Assembly: GCF_000283155.1 (NCBI RefSeq)
Contig: NW_004454182.1
Span: 8,670,776 to 8,734,775, forward strand
Length of the DNA stretch: 64,000 nucleotides
Direction: 5' to 3'
DNA from: Ceratotherium simum simum
Lineage: Eukaryota; Chordata; Mammalia; Perissodactyla; Rhinocerotidae
The notes below the pieces were generated by a model that saw nothing but the letters and a program-made list of their open reading frames with translations, searched no databases and was not told the DNA's origin. Shown here one piece after another: positions 41,140-54,714 of this stretch; positions within the stretch are counted from its first letter, which is position 1, and each line of letters begins with the position of its first letter. Both the position numbers and the translations under genes were made by a program.

Positions 41140-42430
41140 ACACTGATGGTGCCCTTTCCAGATCCTCTGTACTAGTTAGTGCCCCATCTCCAGCTGCTGT
41201 GAGTGTTAATTGCACAAGGTTGTGCAACCATCACCAATATCTAATTATGGAACATTTTCATCACTCCGAAAGAAACCCTGTAGACGTTAGCATCTCCATT
41301 CTTTCGCTCCTTTCAGCTCCTGGCAATTGCTAATCTACTTTCTGTCTCTATAGATTTGCCTATTCTGGGTATTTCACATAAAGGGAATCATACAACATGT
41401 GGCCTTTGTGTCTGGCTTCTTTCATTTAGCATAATGTTTACAAGGTTCATGCATGCTGTAGTATATATCAGTATGGCATTCCTTTTTATGGTCAAATAAT
41501 ATTTCATTATATGGATATACCACATTAAAAAAATCTGTTCAGCATTTGATAAATATTTGGATTGTTTCCAGCTTTTGTCTACTATGAATAATGCTGGTAG
41601 TTTTCATGTACTAGTTTTTTTGTGGACATATGTTTTCAGTTCTCTTGGGTATATATCTAAAAGTGGAATTGCTGGGTCATATGGTAATTCTATGTTTAAG
41701 ATTTTAAGAAATTGCCAAACTGTTTTTCAAAGTGGCTGCACCATTTTACATTCCCACCAGCAGTGCACAAGGGTTCCACATTCTCACCAACACCCATTCT
41801 TGTTGTTCATATTTTTTTATGTGTGGGTGAAGAAGATTAGCCCTGAGCTAACATCTGTTGCCACTCCTCCTCTTTTTGCTGAGGAAGACTGGCTCTGGGC
41901 TAACATCTGTGGCCATCTTCCTCTACTTTATATGGGACACCGCCACAGCATGGCTTGAGAAGTGGTGCGTTAGTGCGCGCCTGAGATCTGAACCTGTGAG
42001 CCCTGGGCCGCTGAAGCGGAGCGTGTGCGCTTAACCGCTATGCCACCGGGCTGGCCCCTGTTCATCTTTTTGATAACAGTCATCTTAGTGGATGTGAAGT
42101 GGTGTCTCATGGTTTTGATTTGCATTTCCTTAATGAAAAATGATGTTGAGCATTCCTTCATATGCTTATTGGCCATTTGTTTATTTTCTTTGGAGAAATG
42201 TCTATTCAAATCCTCTGCCTATTTTGTAGTTGGGTTATTTGTCTTTTTATGGTTGAGTTCTAAGAGTTCTTTATATATTCTGGATACTAGATTCTTATCA
42301 GTTATATAATTTGCAAATATTTTCTCTCATTCTGTGGAGTCCTTTCACTTTCTTGATAGTTTCTTTGACCCCTCAATTTTTTTATTTTGATGAAGTCCAT
42401 TTTTAAAAATATTCTTAAATGTTTTATTGT
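41140..42430 (-). mobile_element. L1 fragment (ORF2 C-terminus plus 3' UTR), minus, interrupted by a SINE
   Basis: The minus strand of 42059-42209 encodes an L1 ORF2 C-terminal remnant ([20 protein letters not shown]). Sequence down to about 41140 is L1 3' UTR-like (AATTGCACAAGGTTGTGCAA and following). An ERE SINE splits it at 41827-42058. Confidence 0.8.
41827..42058 (-). mobile_element. ERE SINE, long type, nested in L1
   Basis: Flanked by TGTTCATATTTTT-like and TGTTCATCTTTTT copies (from 41814 and from 42059). The reversed head ends GCCACCGGGCTGGCCCC. Nesting shows it is younger than the L1. Confidence 0.9.
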
Positions 42431-42439
42431 AATTTTTTT

Positions 42440-43760
42440 CTTTTTTAAAAAACACTTTATTGAGGTGTGATTGACATATAAAAAGCTGTACAAAATTAAC
42501 GTATACAACTTGATGAGGTTGAAGAAAAATATACATCCATGAAACCATCACCACAATCAATGCTAAATGTATTCATCACCTCCAAATGTTTCCTCCCACT
42601 TTATCTATGTTAAGAACACTAAACACAAGATCTACCCTCTTAGCAAATTTTTAAGTATACAATACAATATTGTTAACTATAGGCACTATGCTGTACAGTA
42701 GATCCCTAGGACTTATTCATCTTGCATAACTGAAACTTTATACCCTCTGCCCAACACCTCCCCATTTCCCCCACCCCTCAGACCCTGGTGACCACCATTC
42801 GACTCTCTGCTTCTATGAGTTTGACTATTTTAGATCCCTCATATAAGTGGGATCGTGTTATATTTGTTGTTCTGTGTCTGGCTTATTTCACTTTGCACAA
42901 TGTCCTCCAGGTTCATCCATGTTATTGCAAATGGCAGGATTTCCTTGTTTTTCAAGGCAGAAGAATATTCCATTTATGTAAACACCACATTTTTGTTAGC
43001 TATTCATCCATTGATAGGTATTTAGGTTGCTTCCATGTCTTAGCTATTGTGAATAATGCCACAATAAACAGGAGCAAATGTCTCCTTGAGATCCTTATTT
43101 CAATTCCTTTGGATATATACCCAGAAGTGGATTTGCTGGATCATATGTTAGTTCTATTTTTACTTTTTTGAGGAACCTCCATACTGTTTTCCATAGTGGC
43201 TGCACCAATTTACATTCCCACCAACACTGCACAAGAGTTCCCTTTTCTCTACATCCTTGCCAACCCTTGTTATCTTTTGTCTTTTTGATAATAGCCATTC
43301 TAACAGACATGAGGTGATATCTCATTGTGGTTTTGATTTGCATTTCCCTGACGATTAGTGATGTCGAGCACCTTTTCATATACCTTTTGGCCATATGTAT
43401 GGTTTCTTTGGAGAAATGTCCATTCAGGTCCTTTGCCTCTTTTTTAATTGGGTTATTTGGTTTTTGCTATTGAGTTATAGGAACTGAAGTTCAATTTTTC
43501 TATTTTTTCTTTTCTTGCTTCTTGTTTGTGCTTTAGGTCGTAGCTAAGAAAACCATTGCCTAATCCCAGGTCACAAAGATTTACCCCTTTCTTTTCTTCT
43601 AAGAGTTTTATAGTTTTAGTTCTTACAGTTACGTCTCTGTCCATTTTGAGGTATTTTTCTTTATGGTGTGAGGGGTCCAAATGAGTTATTTTGCGTGTGG
43701 ATACCCAGTTGTGCGAGCACCATTTGTTGCAAAGACTGTTATTCCCTCATCACTTGTTAT
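42440..43760 (-). mobile_element. Second L1 fragment (ORF2 C-terminus plus 3' UTR), minus
   Basis: The minus-strand frame 43394-43095 carries a decayed ORF2 C-terminus ([40 protein letters not shown]). The 3' end near 42450 has CACTTTATTGAGGTGTGATT. It lies immediately next to the previous L1 fragment in the same orientation. Confidence 0.85.
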
Positions 43761-45219
43761 ACTTTTAACTGAGTAGTTCTGTTTTGAAGTATGTGCATTA
43801 AATCTTCTACAGGCAACTTTGGCCTTTAAACTTGTGTTCTGAACAATCTAATTGTATTTAAAGGAAAAAAACTGTTATTTAGAGATAGTTAGAAATGAAT
43901 TTCTACTTTAAGTGGTAACTCAAATGTAAGAAATTAAGAAAGGAAACTTCTAGTAATAAATACAAAGTAGTTTCTATTTACAACTTCTATTTGTGTATTG
44001 TCTGTAACAGGTAAAATAGGTAACTATTTAAATTTGCAAGTATTTTAATGGTACAACGAAAGTGTTAAAAATCATTTTAATTATTAGACATAATTTTGTT
44101 TAGGTAAAGGTGGCCTTTTATACTGAAATAGAGGGTATCTGCCACTATGCACAAACCTCATCAAGCAAAAGGTGGTTTCATTTCATTTGGGAACTTGGCT
44201 TCAGAAATGGGAAAGAACATGGAGGACTAGAGTTTGCTCATCCTCTTTCTATGGTAAAAGATTACAGATGATGTTAAATGGATAATATTGGTCAATGGGG
44301 AAAAACTTGACTATCAAAGGTGGTCGGTAAGGTGTCAGGAGACGTGGTGTGGGAGCCTGGGAAAGGAAGGGGGCTACGGGGGCCGCAGAGAACACACCTG
44401 AACCTCAGCCATGCTGGAGAGGTCGCTCATCTCTGGTTATGAACAGCCTGGACCTAAACAAGCTGAAAGGTACGATCAGATAAAGAGGGACAGAGTCAGA
44501 AAAGGTCTGGTGAAACAGTTGCTGGACTCAAGACAGGGAGGAGGATGATGAAGGCTCAGATGGAAAATTGCTACAGTGGGATGTGCCTAAGCTCTGCGGT
44601 CGTTGGTGGAACTAAGAGTCAAGGCCTAACGCTGGGAGCACCCGGAGCCTTGTGGAGGAGGCGCCTCTCTTGCCTGGAGACAGGTGCTAGCTGGACATGC
44701 AAAATGACCTCCTCTCGTTAGCTCCCATGTAAATGTAAATAGAAAGATCTGGGAATCACACATAGGGCCACTTCAACAAATCACAGATACTAAAAAAATG
44801 TATATATGTATATTATTCCAATTAGGTCCAAACAGTCTGTTTGCATTTTGGCAAAACCCCATTCCATCCTTGGAGGATCTTTGGAGCTTTTGTACCAGGT
44901 GTCCCAGAAGAAAGTGCCTTTTGCTTCTCTCTGTGTTGATCATATACTCAACAGAGTATGCACATCTGGGCTGGCCTGATATTTTATTCACAAAAAACTT
45001 TGGATGTTTACACTAAAACTTCCTAAATAGCAATTCATACTAAATTATCCTTTCTTCTCTTTTTTATTTTTTTAGGTAAAAATATAAATCTTTGAGAATG
45101 TGATAAAATTCTCTAAAAAAGTTTGTAAATTTTTTATGGAATAACTAAAGGTGATTTAAGTGCAAAACTGCTGCAAAATGAGTTTAAGTATGTTAATGTC
45201 TTTTATGGGTTATTCTTGC

Positions 45220-45740
45220 GTACCTGTGGAGAGAAGAGTTAGCAGAGCTGGCCTGAGGCTGCTGTTTTTGGAAGGGCATGCTGGCCAAGTTTGCTCCGTG
45301 GCTGGCATCTGGGAACTTGACACTTGAGCTGTCCCCTAACTGACTAGTGCTTAGATTGTGTGTACAAACAATGTGATGTATGCTGAATACCTGCTTTCCT
45401 TCGGGAATTCTGTATTTTCATAGTTGCTAGGCAGAGGAAGCCGGCACGACCAGCCCCCAGTAAAAACGTTGGGTGCTGAGTCTGTCATGGCTTCCTTAGG
45501 CAGAAACATTGCACACATGTTCCTGCATTCTTCACTCCTGGACAAAGGAGCACGCTTGGTGTGTTTCTTCATGGAAGGGAGAGAGCATAACCCTGTGCAT
45601 GGATTTCTCCAGACCCCCCTTGTCTTTTCTCCTTGCTGATCTTGTTGTGTATTCTTTTGCTGTAATAAACTTGAGCTGTGAGGACAACTGTATTTTGAGT
45701 CCCAGTCCTGACACAGTACTCTCAACTATGTTGTAAAAGT
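45220..45740 (+). mobile_element. Probable solo ERV-type LTR
   Basis: A segment with ATTTTCATAGTTGCTAGGCA and CCAGCCCCCAGTAAAAACG is followed by TTTGCTGTAATAAACTTGAG and a G+T-rich end. This resembles the R-region poly(A) layout of ERVL-class LTRs. Family and edges are uncertain, and no viral genes are attached. Confidence 0.5.
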
Positions 45741-46068
45741 ATGAGTCTACACGTTCCATGTAACTTTTGGCCAACTTTCGGTTCTTTTTTGTTACTGATT
45801 TAATCATATTTGCTGATGTTTCTAACTGGCCCTTTTGGCACTTAATAGTTGGCCAATCCAATACTGAAATAATGAATAACTAGTTATTTCAAGTTCTTCT
45901 AAAATTGAGGTTCATCACTGAAGTTCCTGTCAAAATAGATAAAGAACATTACTGGTACCCATGAAAATAGAGTTAAGTAAGTGTCCTGGGTGAAAGTGCA
46001 AAGGTCTACGTTTATTGTTATTGTTCATTACTGTTGTCTAATAGTAGTAAAAAAAAAAAGTAGTGTTG

Positions 46069-46335
46069 GGGCTGGCCGGGTGGTGTAGTGGTTAAGTCCA
46101 GCGTGCTCCACTTTGGTGGCCCGGGGTTTGCAGGTTTGGATCCCGGGTGCAGACCTACACCACTCATCAAGCCATGCTGTGGCGGCAACCCACATACACA
46201 ATAGAGGAAGACTGGCACAGATGTTAGCTCAGGGCTAGTCTTCCTCAAGCAAAAAAAAAAAAACAGAAGGAAGATTGGTGACAGGTGTTAGCTCAGAGCA
46301 AATCTTCATCACCAAAAAAAAAAGAAAAAAAAAGG
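46069..46335 (+). mobile_element. ERE SINE, long type
   Basis: The head TGGGGCTGGCCGGGTGGTGT is followed by AGAGGAAGACTGGCACAGAT, an A-run, and a second GGAAGATTGGTGACAGGTGT module. Flanks AAAAAGTAGTGTT and AAAAAGGAGTGTT look like an imperfect target-site duplication. Confidence 0.88.
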
Positions 46336-47315
46336 AGTGTTCATGTATTAACTGGAAGTGTAATCTATACATATATGATAGAAACTGAGAAAAGACTACT
46401 ATTACTGAGATCTCAACAGACAATACTGAATCAGGCAGTGGCTTTCTATTTTTTCTTTTCTTTTTTTTCCCCTTCCAGCTAGGTCCATTTGTTTATGTAA
46501 AACAAAAGTGCTTTTCCCCAGGCACTTCCTTTTGGGTGTGGTAAATGTACAGTATCATGCCCTGAAATGAGAAAAAAGAAGTATGAGAAAAGACAGGATG
46601 TCTTTCATTACCAGACAAACTGTGGTGAGCAATGGATGGGAAAGCCCAGTAGTTGTTTATTTCATTTTTCTCCAACTTACCAGGTATTCTGTGAGCAAAT
46701 AAAATAGTCTAAGAAACACTGATTTGTTCAAAATCTTAATGCCAATTACATGGGATTTGCATGCCTTGTCTGTCCTGTTCCCACAGTGTGGAAACTTTTC
46801 TTGGCCAGTTAGGGCTACCAAGTCCTTTCCTGTGGGGATTCACTCAACATCCAAAGGTCAATGAATATGAATGTTATTTCATGACGGTATGTTTGTTTTC
46901 TGGATTTATGGAAGCTTATTTGTACAGAAGCGCTGATGCTATTGCAGTTACAAATACACCCTGGAATGATTTACTTCCAGGGGTCAGGTGGTAAAATACT
47001 TGAGTAAATTCTTCAATGTATAATAATTGCTCATCACCCTCAAATTGTAGTGACATCTGGGAAAAGAAACAGAATCGTAAGGGGAAGTGACAAAAATCTG
47101 TAACACAAATTTAAATTGACCTGCTATTCTAACGACTGTGAGAGCCACATCAAACAGGAAAACTGGGTTAACCTCTTATAAAATAATCATGGGCAGACCC
47201 ACAAGGCTGCTTGTCTCCTCTCCATGTTCTTAGACAACTGATAGGTAACACACAATAACATCCTCTCACACCTATTTCTCAGTCCCATTGGGTAAGAGAG
47301 ATTTCATGAAATCTT

Positions 47316-47516
47316 TTTATTTATTTATTTATTTTTCCCCCCAAAGCCCCAGTAGATAGTTGTATGTCATAGCTGCACATCCTTCTAGTTGCTGTATGTG
47401 GGACGCGGCCTCAGCATGGCCAGAGAAGCGGTACGTCAGTGCGTGCCCGGGATCCGGACCCGGGCTGCCAGCAGCAGAGCGCGCGCACTCAACCACCAAG
47501 CCGTGGGGCCGGCCTG
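47316..47516 (-). mobile_element. ERE SINE, short type, minus, 10-bp duplication
   Basis: ATGAAATCTT flanks it at 47306-47315 and 47517-47526. The reversed head ends AGCCGTGGGGCCGGCC. Confidence 0.93.
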
Positions 47517-48999
47517 ATGAAATCTTAACTATCTCTATTGATCTAGGTAATTTCTGTGCTTAATTGCATTTACACAAGGAACTCTCAAAGTACTATGGTA
47601 ACTTAGTTTTTAAAAAAGATTAAGCATGTAAGAAATTTATATTATCAATTGTACCTGCATAAGATAATCGGATAATAAAGAATGATTTATTAAATGGATT
47701 GGGAAACTGTCAAAAGTTTGAAACTGAGTTGTTTTATTAAAAAATGCACATTACTTAAAGTGGCTGGAAAATGTAGACTATCAGATATACATTTGAGCAG
47801 AACTTATCTCGACATCATATGTTACACTGTTATTCACTTGTTTTAACTATTATTTGATTAGTAAAATCAACATTTTCTCTCTATTTTTCCTTCTCTTAGG
47901 AACAAAGATTAACTTGAGTAGGATGGTGACAAATTTTGGCAAATCTGAGTTACTGTAAGAAAGTGAGTTTCAACTTTCTACACTAGATAAATTATATGTC
48001 AAATACATCAAGTAGCTATGGCCTACAGGAAGCAGCAGCAGGCATGCTTCTTCTGCAGGTATACTATACACTCAGCTACCGTCTTCATATTCCTGAAATG
48101 AAAGAAATAGGTTGCACAATAGATGCCGTAGGAGCATCGGCCATACTTCTTATCTGCTATTATTGGGACTTATAGTCGGTCAGTTAAACAAGAATCGAAG
48201 TGGAAATTAATAAAAGAGTACAGAAACATATACATTTTAACTTAAAACATGTCAATATATCGTTATTTTCCCATCTTTTCATGTAGGGTCAGAAGCTATT
48301 TCTTTAAATAAAGGTCGAATGTGCGAGTTTGAGTCGTCTTCCTTGCATAAACCACATGCATACGAATTCCAGACTACATTTCTTCAAAATGCAGTATGAA
48401 TTTAAAAACGCCCCTGGAACAGTTTCAGTGCAGAACGCGCTGTCCCCTTCTTTCACAGTTGATTCATCCTCACCCACTTCAAAAGCATTTTTCTTAGTGC
48501 CTTGATGATTTTGAAGGCGTTTGATTTAGTTTTCTTAAAAATTACAGCCCTCATTTCTCACTCATATTTCACCAGTTATATGATATTTAATTATATTACA
48601 TATTATAATAATCCTTATAGGTGTGGAAAAAAATTCAAACTGATGTGAGGCCAAGTAACAGAGCATTCTAGAGAAGAGCCTAGTAAGACCTCCCAGTGGT
48701 CAGTGCGGTGGGCAGTGTGTTTTACAGAGGAACTGAGTGTACTGGTTAATCAGAACAAAAAGTTAAATAGCGATTGGTTGTGAGAACTTCGTGAGATTTT
48801 TTTTTGTTCCTTGTCTGATTAAAACTAGCTTCATACTCGTTTAGGTATCTTCTGTCATTACTGTATTTGGAAAGAGGGCTTACTTAAAAGTGAGACTAAA
48901 TATTCGAATAAACAAAAACTTTAATAGCTATTGGTCTACAGAAAGAAATATATACATAACAGTTTAATTTTAACCATTTGTCTCAAGTTCTCAAGTTGT

Positions 49000-50010
49000 C
49001 TCCAGTTCTCTTTTTTAAAATAAATTTTAAATCAGGATAATCTGAGATTTACAGGAAAGTTGCAAAGATAGTACAGCGAATTCCTTTACCCACTTTCCCC
49101 TGTTGTTAACATTACATTATTTTGGTACATTAGTCACAACCAAGAAACCAAAGTTGGTACATTACCATTAACTGAACCCCACACTTTATTTGGATTTCAC
49201 TAGTTTTTCCACTAATGTCCTCTTTCTGTTCCAGGATCCCATCCAGGTCACCACACAACATTTAGTCCTACATTTAGTCATCATGTCTCCTTAGCCTCCT
49301 CTGGTCTGTGACAGTTTGTCAGATGTCCCTTGTTTCCATAACCTTGACAGCTCTGAGGAGTACCACCCAGAAATCCTGTAGAATGTTCCCCAGTCTGGGT
49401 TTATCCGCTGTTTTACTCATGGGTAGACTTGGGTGATGGGCTTTGGAAGACTATCACAGAGGTGAGTGCCCTCCTCACCACGTCGTATCAGGGGTGCACA
49501 CTATCAACGCGACTTATCACTGATGATGTTAACAGTTACCTGGCCGAGGGAGTGTCTGATGGGTTTCTCTACTGTCAAGTTACCTTTGTTTCCCCCCCTT
49601 CCCATACTCTACTCTTTGGAAGCAAGTCATTGTGTGTGGCCCACACTCAAGAGGGCAGGATGGGCGGAGGATTAATCTCCACTTCTTGGGGTGGGGAGTA
49701 TCGACATGATGTTTGGAAATCTTTTGTTAAGAACAGTTGTCTTTTCTCTCCCATTTATTTATTCAATCATTTATATCAGTATGACTCATGGATATCTATT
49801 TTATTGAATTATAATCCAACATTATTTGGCCATTGGGAGCTCTTTGAGGTTGACTCCTATGTCCCTTTGACATGCACCCATCCTTTTGTTTTTCGAGCAC
49901 TTCCTTACTTTCTGGCCCTACAAGATGCTCCAGGCTCACCCTGTATTTTCCCTGCCTCAGCCCTAGAATCAGCAATTTCTCCAAGGAGCCCTGGTTTCTT
50001 TTATTGGAGG
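49000..50010 (-). mobile_element. L1-type 3' region remnant
   Basis: TTTACAGGAAAGTTGCAAAG, TTTACCCACTTTCCCCTGTT and CTATCAACGCGACTTATCAC are phrases I associate with the 3' region of older L1 subfamilies. A long plus-strand frame here (49429-50061) is a by-product of this repeat plus part of the SINE that follows. Confidence 0.6.
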
Positions 50011-50034
50011 ATGGTATTAAAAACCAAGATTGAG

Positions 50035-50280
50035 GGGCCAGCCCAGGGGCATAGCAGTTAAGTGCACGTGCTCTGCTAAGGCAGCCCTGGGTTCACAGGT
50101 TCGGATCCCGGGCACGCACTGGCGCACTACTTGTCAAGCGATGCTGTGGTGGGCGTCCCATATAAAGTGGAGGAAGATGGGCACAGATGTTAGCCCAGGG
50201 CCAGTCTTCCTCAGCAAAAAGAGGAGGATTGGCGACAGATGTTAACTCAGGGCTAGTCTTCCTGGCAAACAAAACAAAAC
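50035..50280 (+). mobile_element. ERE SINE, long type, exact 15-bp duplication
   Basis: AAAACCAAGATTGAG occurs at 50020-50034 and 50281-50295. The element has GGGCCAGCCCAGGGGCATAG and both AGATGTTAG-type modules. Confidence 0.94.
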
Positions 50281-51085
50281 AAAACCAAGATTGAGTGCTG
50301 GGGTGTGTGCATTGCTACGAAGGTGTCACTGTTTCTAGGTCCTCTCACAGCAGGCAGAGCTGGGAGATGTATGGATACTAACCCATGTATTCAAGAATAC
50401 TTATAATTATTTCTGTATCTACCCATTTGTATCTATATTAAGCTACCTACGAGTTCATATGATGTCTTGGATGAATCCAGTACCATATGCTCCTTTTAGG
50501 CTTCTCTACTTGCTTATCTGTAAATTCCCTTTCCAATAATGAGAAACCTGGCTACCCTCATCTAAAGGTTTAATTTTAAGGACTTTCCACCCTTTTTCCT
50601 ACTTTATTCAGTTTTATAAATCAGTTCATCATCTGTAATTTCTACATTTCATTGAAAGGAAGACATGAGTAGGAGAGGAAATGAGAAAACAATGAAACAC
50701 CCTCCAAGTCTTCCAAGATCTTATCACAACAGTGAAGAAGTGGACATTTATATACATGTTACCATTGAGACTACTGGAGCCCTTGAAATTACAGGCTCTT
50801 AGGAATTAAATGTCATCAAAAGAGGATGAATATAGTTCATCTATCTACCCACCTGTCATCAATCATCTATTTTTTTGTGCCACAATATCCTCGTGCAGCA
50901 GCTCTTTAGAATAACTACAATTTATCACCTTCTCCAAGAAGTTTGAGTAATCAAGGATGGAAGGGTTTAGGTATTAAGGAGCAAAAAGAATTTCTTTTGC
51001 TTTTACAATCATACTAGGATCATGGATTTCCTGACTGCCAATGCCAGTGAAGGGCAGAATTATATTTGATTAGTTTGTCATTTTC

Positions 51086-51282
51086 TACCTTTCTTTCTTT
51101 TTTGCTGAGGAAGATTGGCTTTGAGCTAACATCTGTGCCCATCTTCATTTTGTACGTGGGACACCACCACAGCACGGCTTCACAAGCCGTGCATCGGTCC
51201 ACGCAGGATTCGAACCTGCGAACCCCAGGCAGCCAAAGCAGCGCACGTGAACTTAACCACTACACCACCAGGCCAGCCTCCG
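51086..51282 (-). mobile_element. ERE SINE, long type, minus, exact 15-bp duplication
   Basis: TAGTTTGTCATTTTC occurs at 51071-51085 and 51283-51297. The reversed head ends CACCACCAGGCCAGCC. Confidence 0.94.
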
Positions 51283-52154
51283 TAGTTTGTCATTTTCAAT
51301 CTGTGGATGTTTAAAAAACCTGTTTAAAACCAAAGACCATTTATTGAAATTCCAGATCTGGCTATCACCTTCTGTCTTTGAAAAGTTTTCTTATTTGGAG
51401 TGATACATCATCTTCAGTGTATGAGCTACAGAAGTATAATTGCCACACATCATTATTAATAAGAACATTTAGTTACTTTTAAGGCTCAGTGGAATCTGGT
51501 CAACATTAATATAACATGGACACCTGACTGGCAATTAACAATTGAGACATCATATTCAGATATGTTTGATGACTATTACTTGAATATGTTTTGGGGTTAT
51601 GATGTTCTCAATAGATTTAAGTAATATATGTGAAACCAAGCCAACCACTGAAATTTCTAGTTTTACTCTATAATCCTTTGCTTGCTTTAGAGCTGAAGTT
51701 TTCTATGGCATTATTACTAAGTGTATTAATTAATTATTATATAATAGTGATAAATGGGCATTAGTAGGTATCCCCAATTACTCCTCCTTTCAATGCTGTG
51801 CATTTGGGCAATGTTTTCTAGTCATCTTTTTGGTCAATAAAGGCAAACGGGAAATAGACGAAATTAGCCTCTCTATTGGTTCTATCAAATACTTTTATTT
51901 AATAATTTTCACCTATTGGCACATATTCATTCATTTATTCAAGAGGAATTCCCCAAATAGACGGCACTGCACTAAACACTCTGGGAGATTCAAGTCTAGA
52001 AACAAGGCTACATTAACTGTCATCATTAAATGAAAGAGTTATTTTTCTATGGATTATAATAATCTCCTCTAAGGACTTTCTTTTGCTTTAAAGAATACAA
52101 TCTTAGTAGCTTTGAATCCACCAACGATGACCAAAATTCTTCAAGATATAGATA

Positions 52155-52345
52155 TGATAAGAATGTGGGTTCTGGGGTCAAGTTGCCCGAGTTCCAACTC
52201 CACCCCTTAATACTATGACCTGAGACAAGTTATTGAACCTCGTGAAGCTTCAGTTTCCTTTCCTGTAAAATGGAGAAGATAATAATACCTATCTGTATTA
52301 ATCTTGGGGCATAGTAAGTGCTCAATTAATGTCAACTTACTATAA
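52155..52345 (+). mobile_element. MIR SINE
   Basis: GAATGTGGGTTCTGGGGTCA, then CAGTTTCCTTTCCTGTAAAA and CATAGTAAGTGCTCAATTAA follow the MIR consensus in plus orientation. Confidence 0.75.
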
Positions 52346-53351
52346 TAATTAATTGGAATAGACAATAGTGGTTACTTAATATAATTTCTCATTTGTAAAT
52401 TTTTGTCTTTATTTCCCATCACTGTATGTGTATCAATACTGCAACCAGACTGAACTACACATCCTTCTCTCAACACTGGAAGATATTTCACACTTCTTAG
52501 AAAGACTCTTCCCTTCCTGGACTAACCAGCCAACTCTTACTCACCCTTCAAGCCTCAGTCCACACATCTTTCATTTTGGTCACTTAGTCATCATCCAACA
52601 TTTTTTTTAACGCCCACTCTAAATGGCGTCTTCCTTCTGGAAACACATCTACCAAATTAAACATAAGTAGAATTAGCACTGCTTAGAACAGTGCCTGCTG
52701 AACTTGCATCTTAGACCATCTTCCTGTTTAGAAAATTGATCCTGTTATACGCTCAGTAAAAACTTTAGTTACCTGCCAGCAAGACATTGTTCCCCCAAAT
52801 GTATTTATTCTGCGTATTTTTGTGCTCCACCAGCTTAGTTCAGTTTTTACAGAGCTTTTAGGTCCATTACTAAGAGTAAACCAGATACTTAGCCAAGACA
52901 CAAAGAATTAGTCAGAAACACTGAGAACAGTGGCTAAGTATCAGTCATTAAAGGGAGAAGAGCTTTAACAGCTTCTCACAAAATTCCCTTTCTTTGGGAA
53001 ACTTCCATATATGATACAAAATTAACAATAATTACCAGACTCAATGCATGCTGAACTGAATCTTGTTTTAAACAGGATGTAATGTGGGGGCACACTCATC
53101 ACACAAATATCCCATTGCAGATGTTAACTGCAATACATATGCTCCTCTGATAATACATGTATTAGTTAGGAATTCCTGAAAAGGAACATCTGTGCAAACC
53201 TGAAGCTTAATTATATGCTTTAAAAAATAGTGCTTACCTATTGATAAACATGAGAAAAGGGAAATGGGCAATATGGACATGTGTTCTCACACATTTCTGA
53301 TATTCTTTAAATATCATGAAAAGGTATTGTGACTTAAATATAAGAAACATG

Positions 53352-53600
53352 GGGGGCCAGCCTGGTGGCACATAGCAGGTAAGTTCTGTGCGCTCTACTT
53401 CCAGGGCCCCGGTTCCACAGGTTCAGATCCCAGGCACCGACCTACACCCCTCGACAGCGACACCGTGGCTGCGACCCACGTACAAAATGAGCAAGACTGG
53501 CACCCATGTCAGCTCAGGGCTAATCTTCCTCAAGCCAAAAAAAAAAAAAAAAAAAGAGAGAATTGGCATCAGATGTCAGCTCAGACCTAATCTTTCCCAG
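53352..53600 (+). mobile_element. ERE SINE, long type
   Basis: GGGGGCCAGCCTGGTGGCAC starts the head. A long A-run near 53536-53555 is followed by GAATTGGCATCAGATGTCAG. It lies about 270 bases from the CpG island. Confidence 0.87.
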
Positions 53601-54257
53601 AAAGCTAAAAATAGAACACAAGCCCAATGAACCTGTCCTCTAAAAGCATAATAATCAACACACCTAGTTTTCACCTGCTCTCAAAGGTATCAGTAGATAG
53701 AAGGCCATCACTGAAGATTTTAGGGAAAGTAAATACACGGCTGGAGCTTTAGTTTTTAGCTCGATTAATCTGAAAAAAGCGTCTGGGAAAAGATGGTCAG
53801 GAGGTTGCACGTGCGGTGAAGGGCTGTAACTCGAAGGCAGGAAGTCTGTTTGCAAAGCTTCACAGAAAGGAATGACTCAAGCTCAACGCCTTCTCCGCCC
53901 GCCCTGCTGCTCCCCGGCGCGGCTCAGAGCTGCAGTCGGGGGACGAGCCCCGCGCTCACGAGCGCGCAGGCCCCGGGCGCTTCCTCACCCGCGACCGCCC
54001 CCCGGCCTGAGGGTAACGAGCCCACGTCGCCGCCTCCGTGCCGCCCCCGCCTCCGCGGGCTCACGGGCACCAGCCCGGCCGCCCCCTTCCGCAGGCGCCG
54101 CGCCCGGGAGCCGGCTCGCACCTCTCTCCGGGAGGGGACGCGTCACCACCGTCGGCTGATTTTACAGGGTTTCCAACATGGGCGCTTTAACCCGGAGGGT
54201 CTGGTGTGAGAAATCATTTCGGGGGGTGGGTGGGGACGTCCCTGCGGTCAAACTTAC

Positions 54258-54520
54258 CCCCTGGGTTCCCATTAACCGTCCCCCCGAACCCCCAGCTCTC
54301 GCTCACTCCCTCAATGTCCGGGGCCCGGGTGACGGGGTCGAGCCCGGGGCGACTCTGCACGTGAGGCAGAAGGAATTCTCGCTCCGTCCTCGGGAACCCG
54401 GAGCGGGGGCGCGGCGCCGGCTCCACGCGGGGCGGCTTCCACAGGTGGCGTTGAGGGAGAGCTCCTGATAGCGCCCTCATTTCCTGGGGACGTGCGTGCT
54501 GGCAGAAACCAGAACCTTCG
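54258..54520 (-). other. LRP2BP: Candidate LRP2BP non-coding first exon
   Basis: The coding exon at 39196 has a strong acceptor and only 21 bases of 5' UTR, so at least one upstream non-coding exon is expected. On the minus strand of the CpG island, a perfect GTAAGT donor lies at 54257-54252 after CCCAGGGG, with GC-rich sequence upstream. It is the best donor in the island on that strand; a weaker GTGAGG lies at 53988-53983. The start at about 54520 is a guess. Confidence 0.4.
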
Positions 54521-54674
54521 CCCGCGCCTCCCGCTCCTCCATGGGGACAAAAGGGCTGGGCACGGCAAGGCGCGACGTGCCAAACTCAGCGCGCCTCATG
54601 GCTGCCGCGCAACCCCAACCGCCCCCGCCCTCCCCCGGCGCACGCGCACTGGGGCTCCAGGAGGCCGCCTGGGG

Positions 54675-54683
54675 CCCCGCCCC
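54675..54683. promoter_or_regulatory. GC box (Sp1-type)
   Basis: CCCCGCCCC lies within the CpG island between the two divergent genes. A second GC box, GGGCGGGGCC, is at 54801-54810 just downstream of the paired ACGTG motifs. Confidence 0.45.
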
Positions 54684-54714
54684 TAGGTGGGCGGGCCCGG
54701 CGCCTCCCCGCTGG

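Noticed and set aside
43095..43394. Minus-strand frame of 99 codons with good protein character
   Set aside because: It is a decayed L1 ORF2 C-terminus, recognisable from its [23 protein letters not shown] sequence, and not a host gene.
49429..50061. Plus-strand open frame of 210 codons
   Set aside because: It overlaps sequence that reads as an old L1 3' region and runs into an ERE SINE. There are no splice partners and no recognisable domain.
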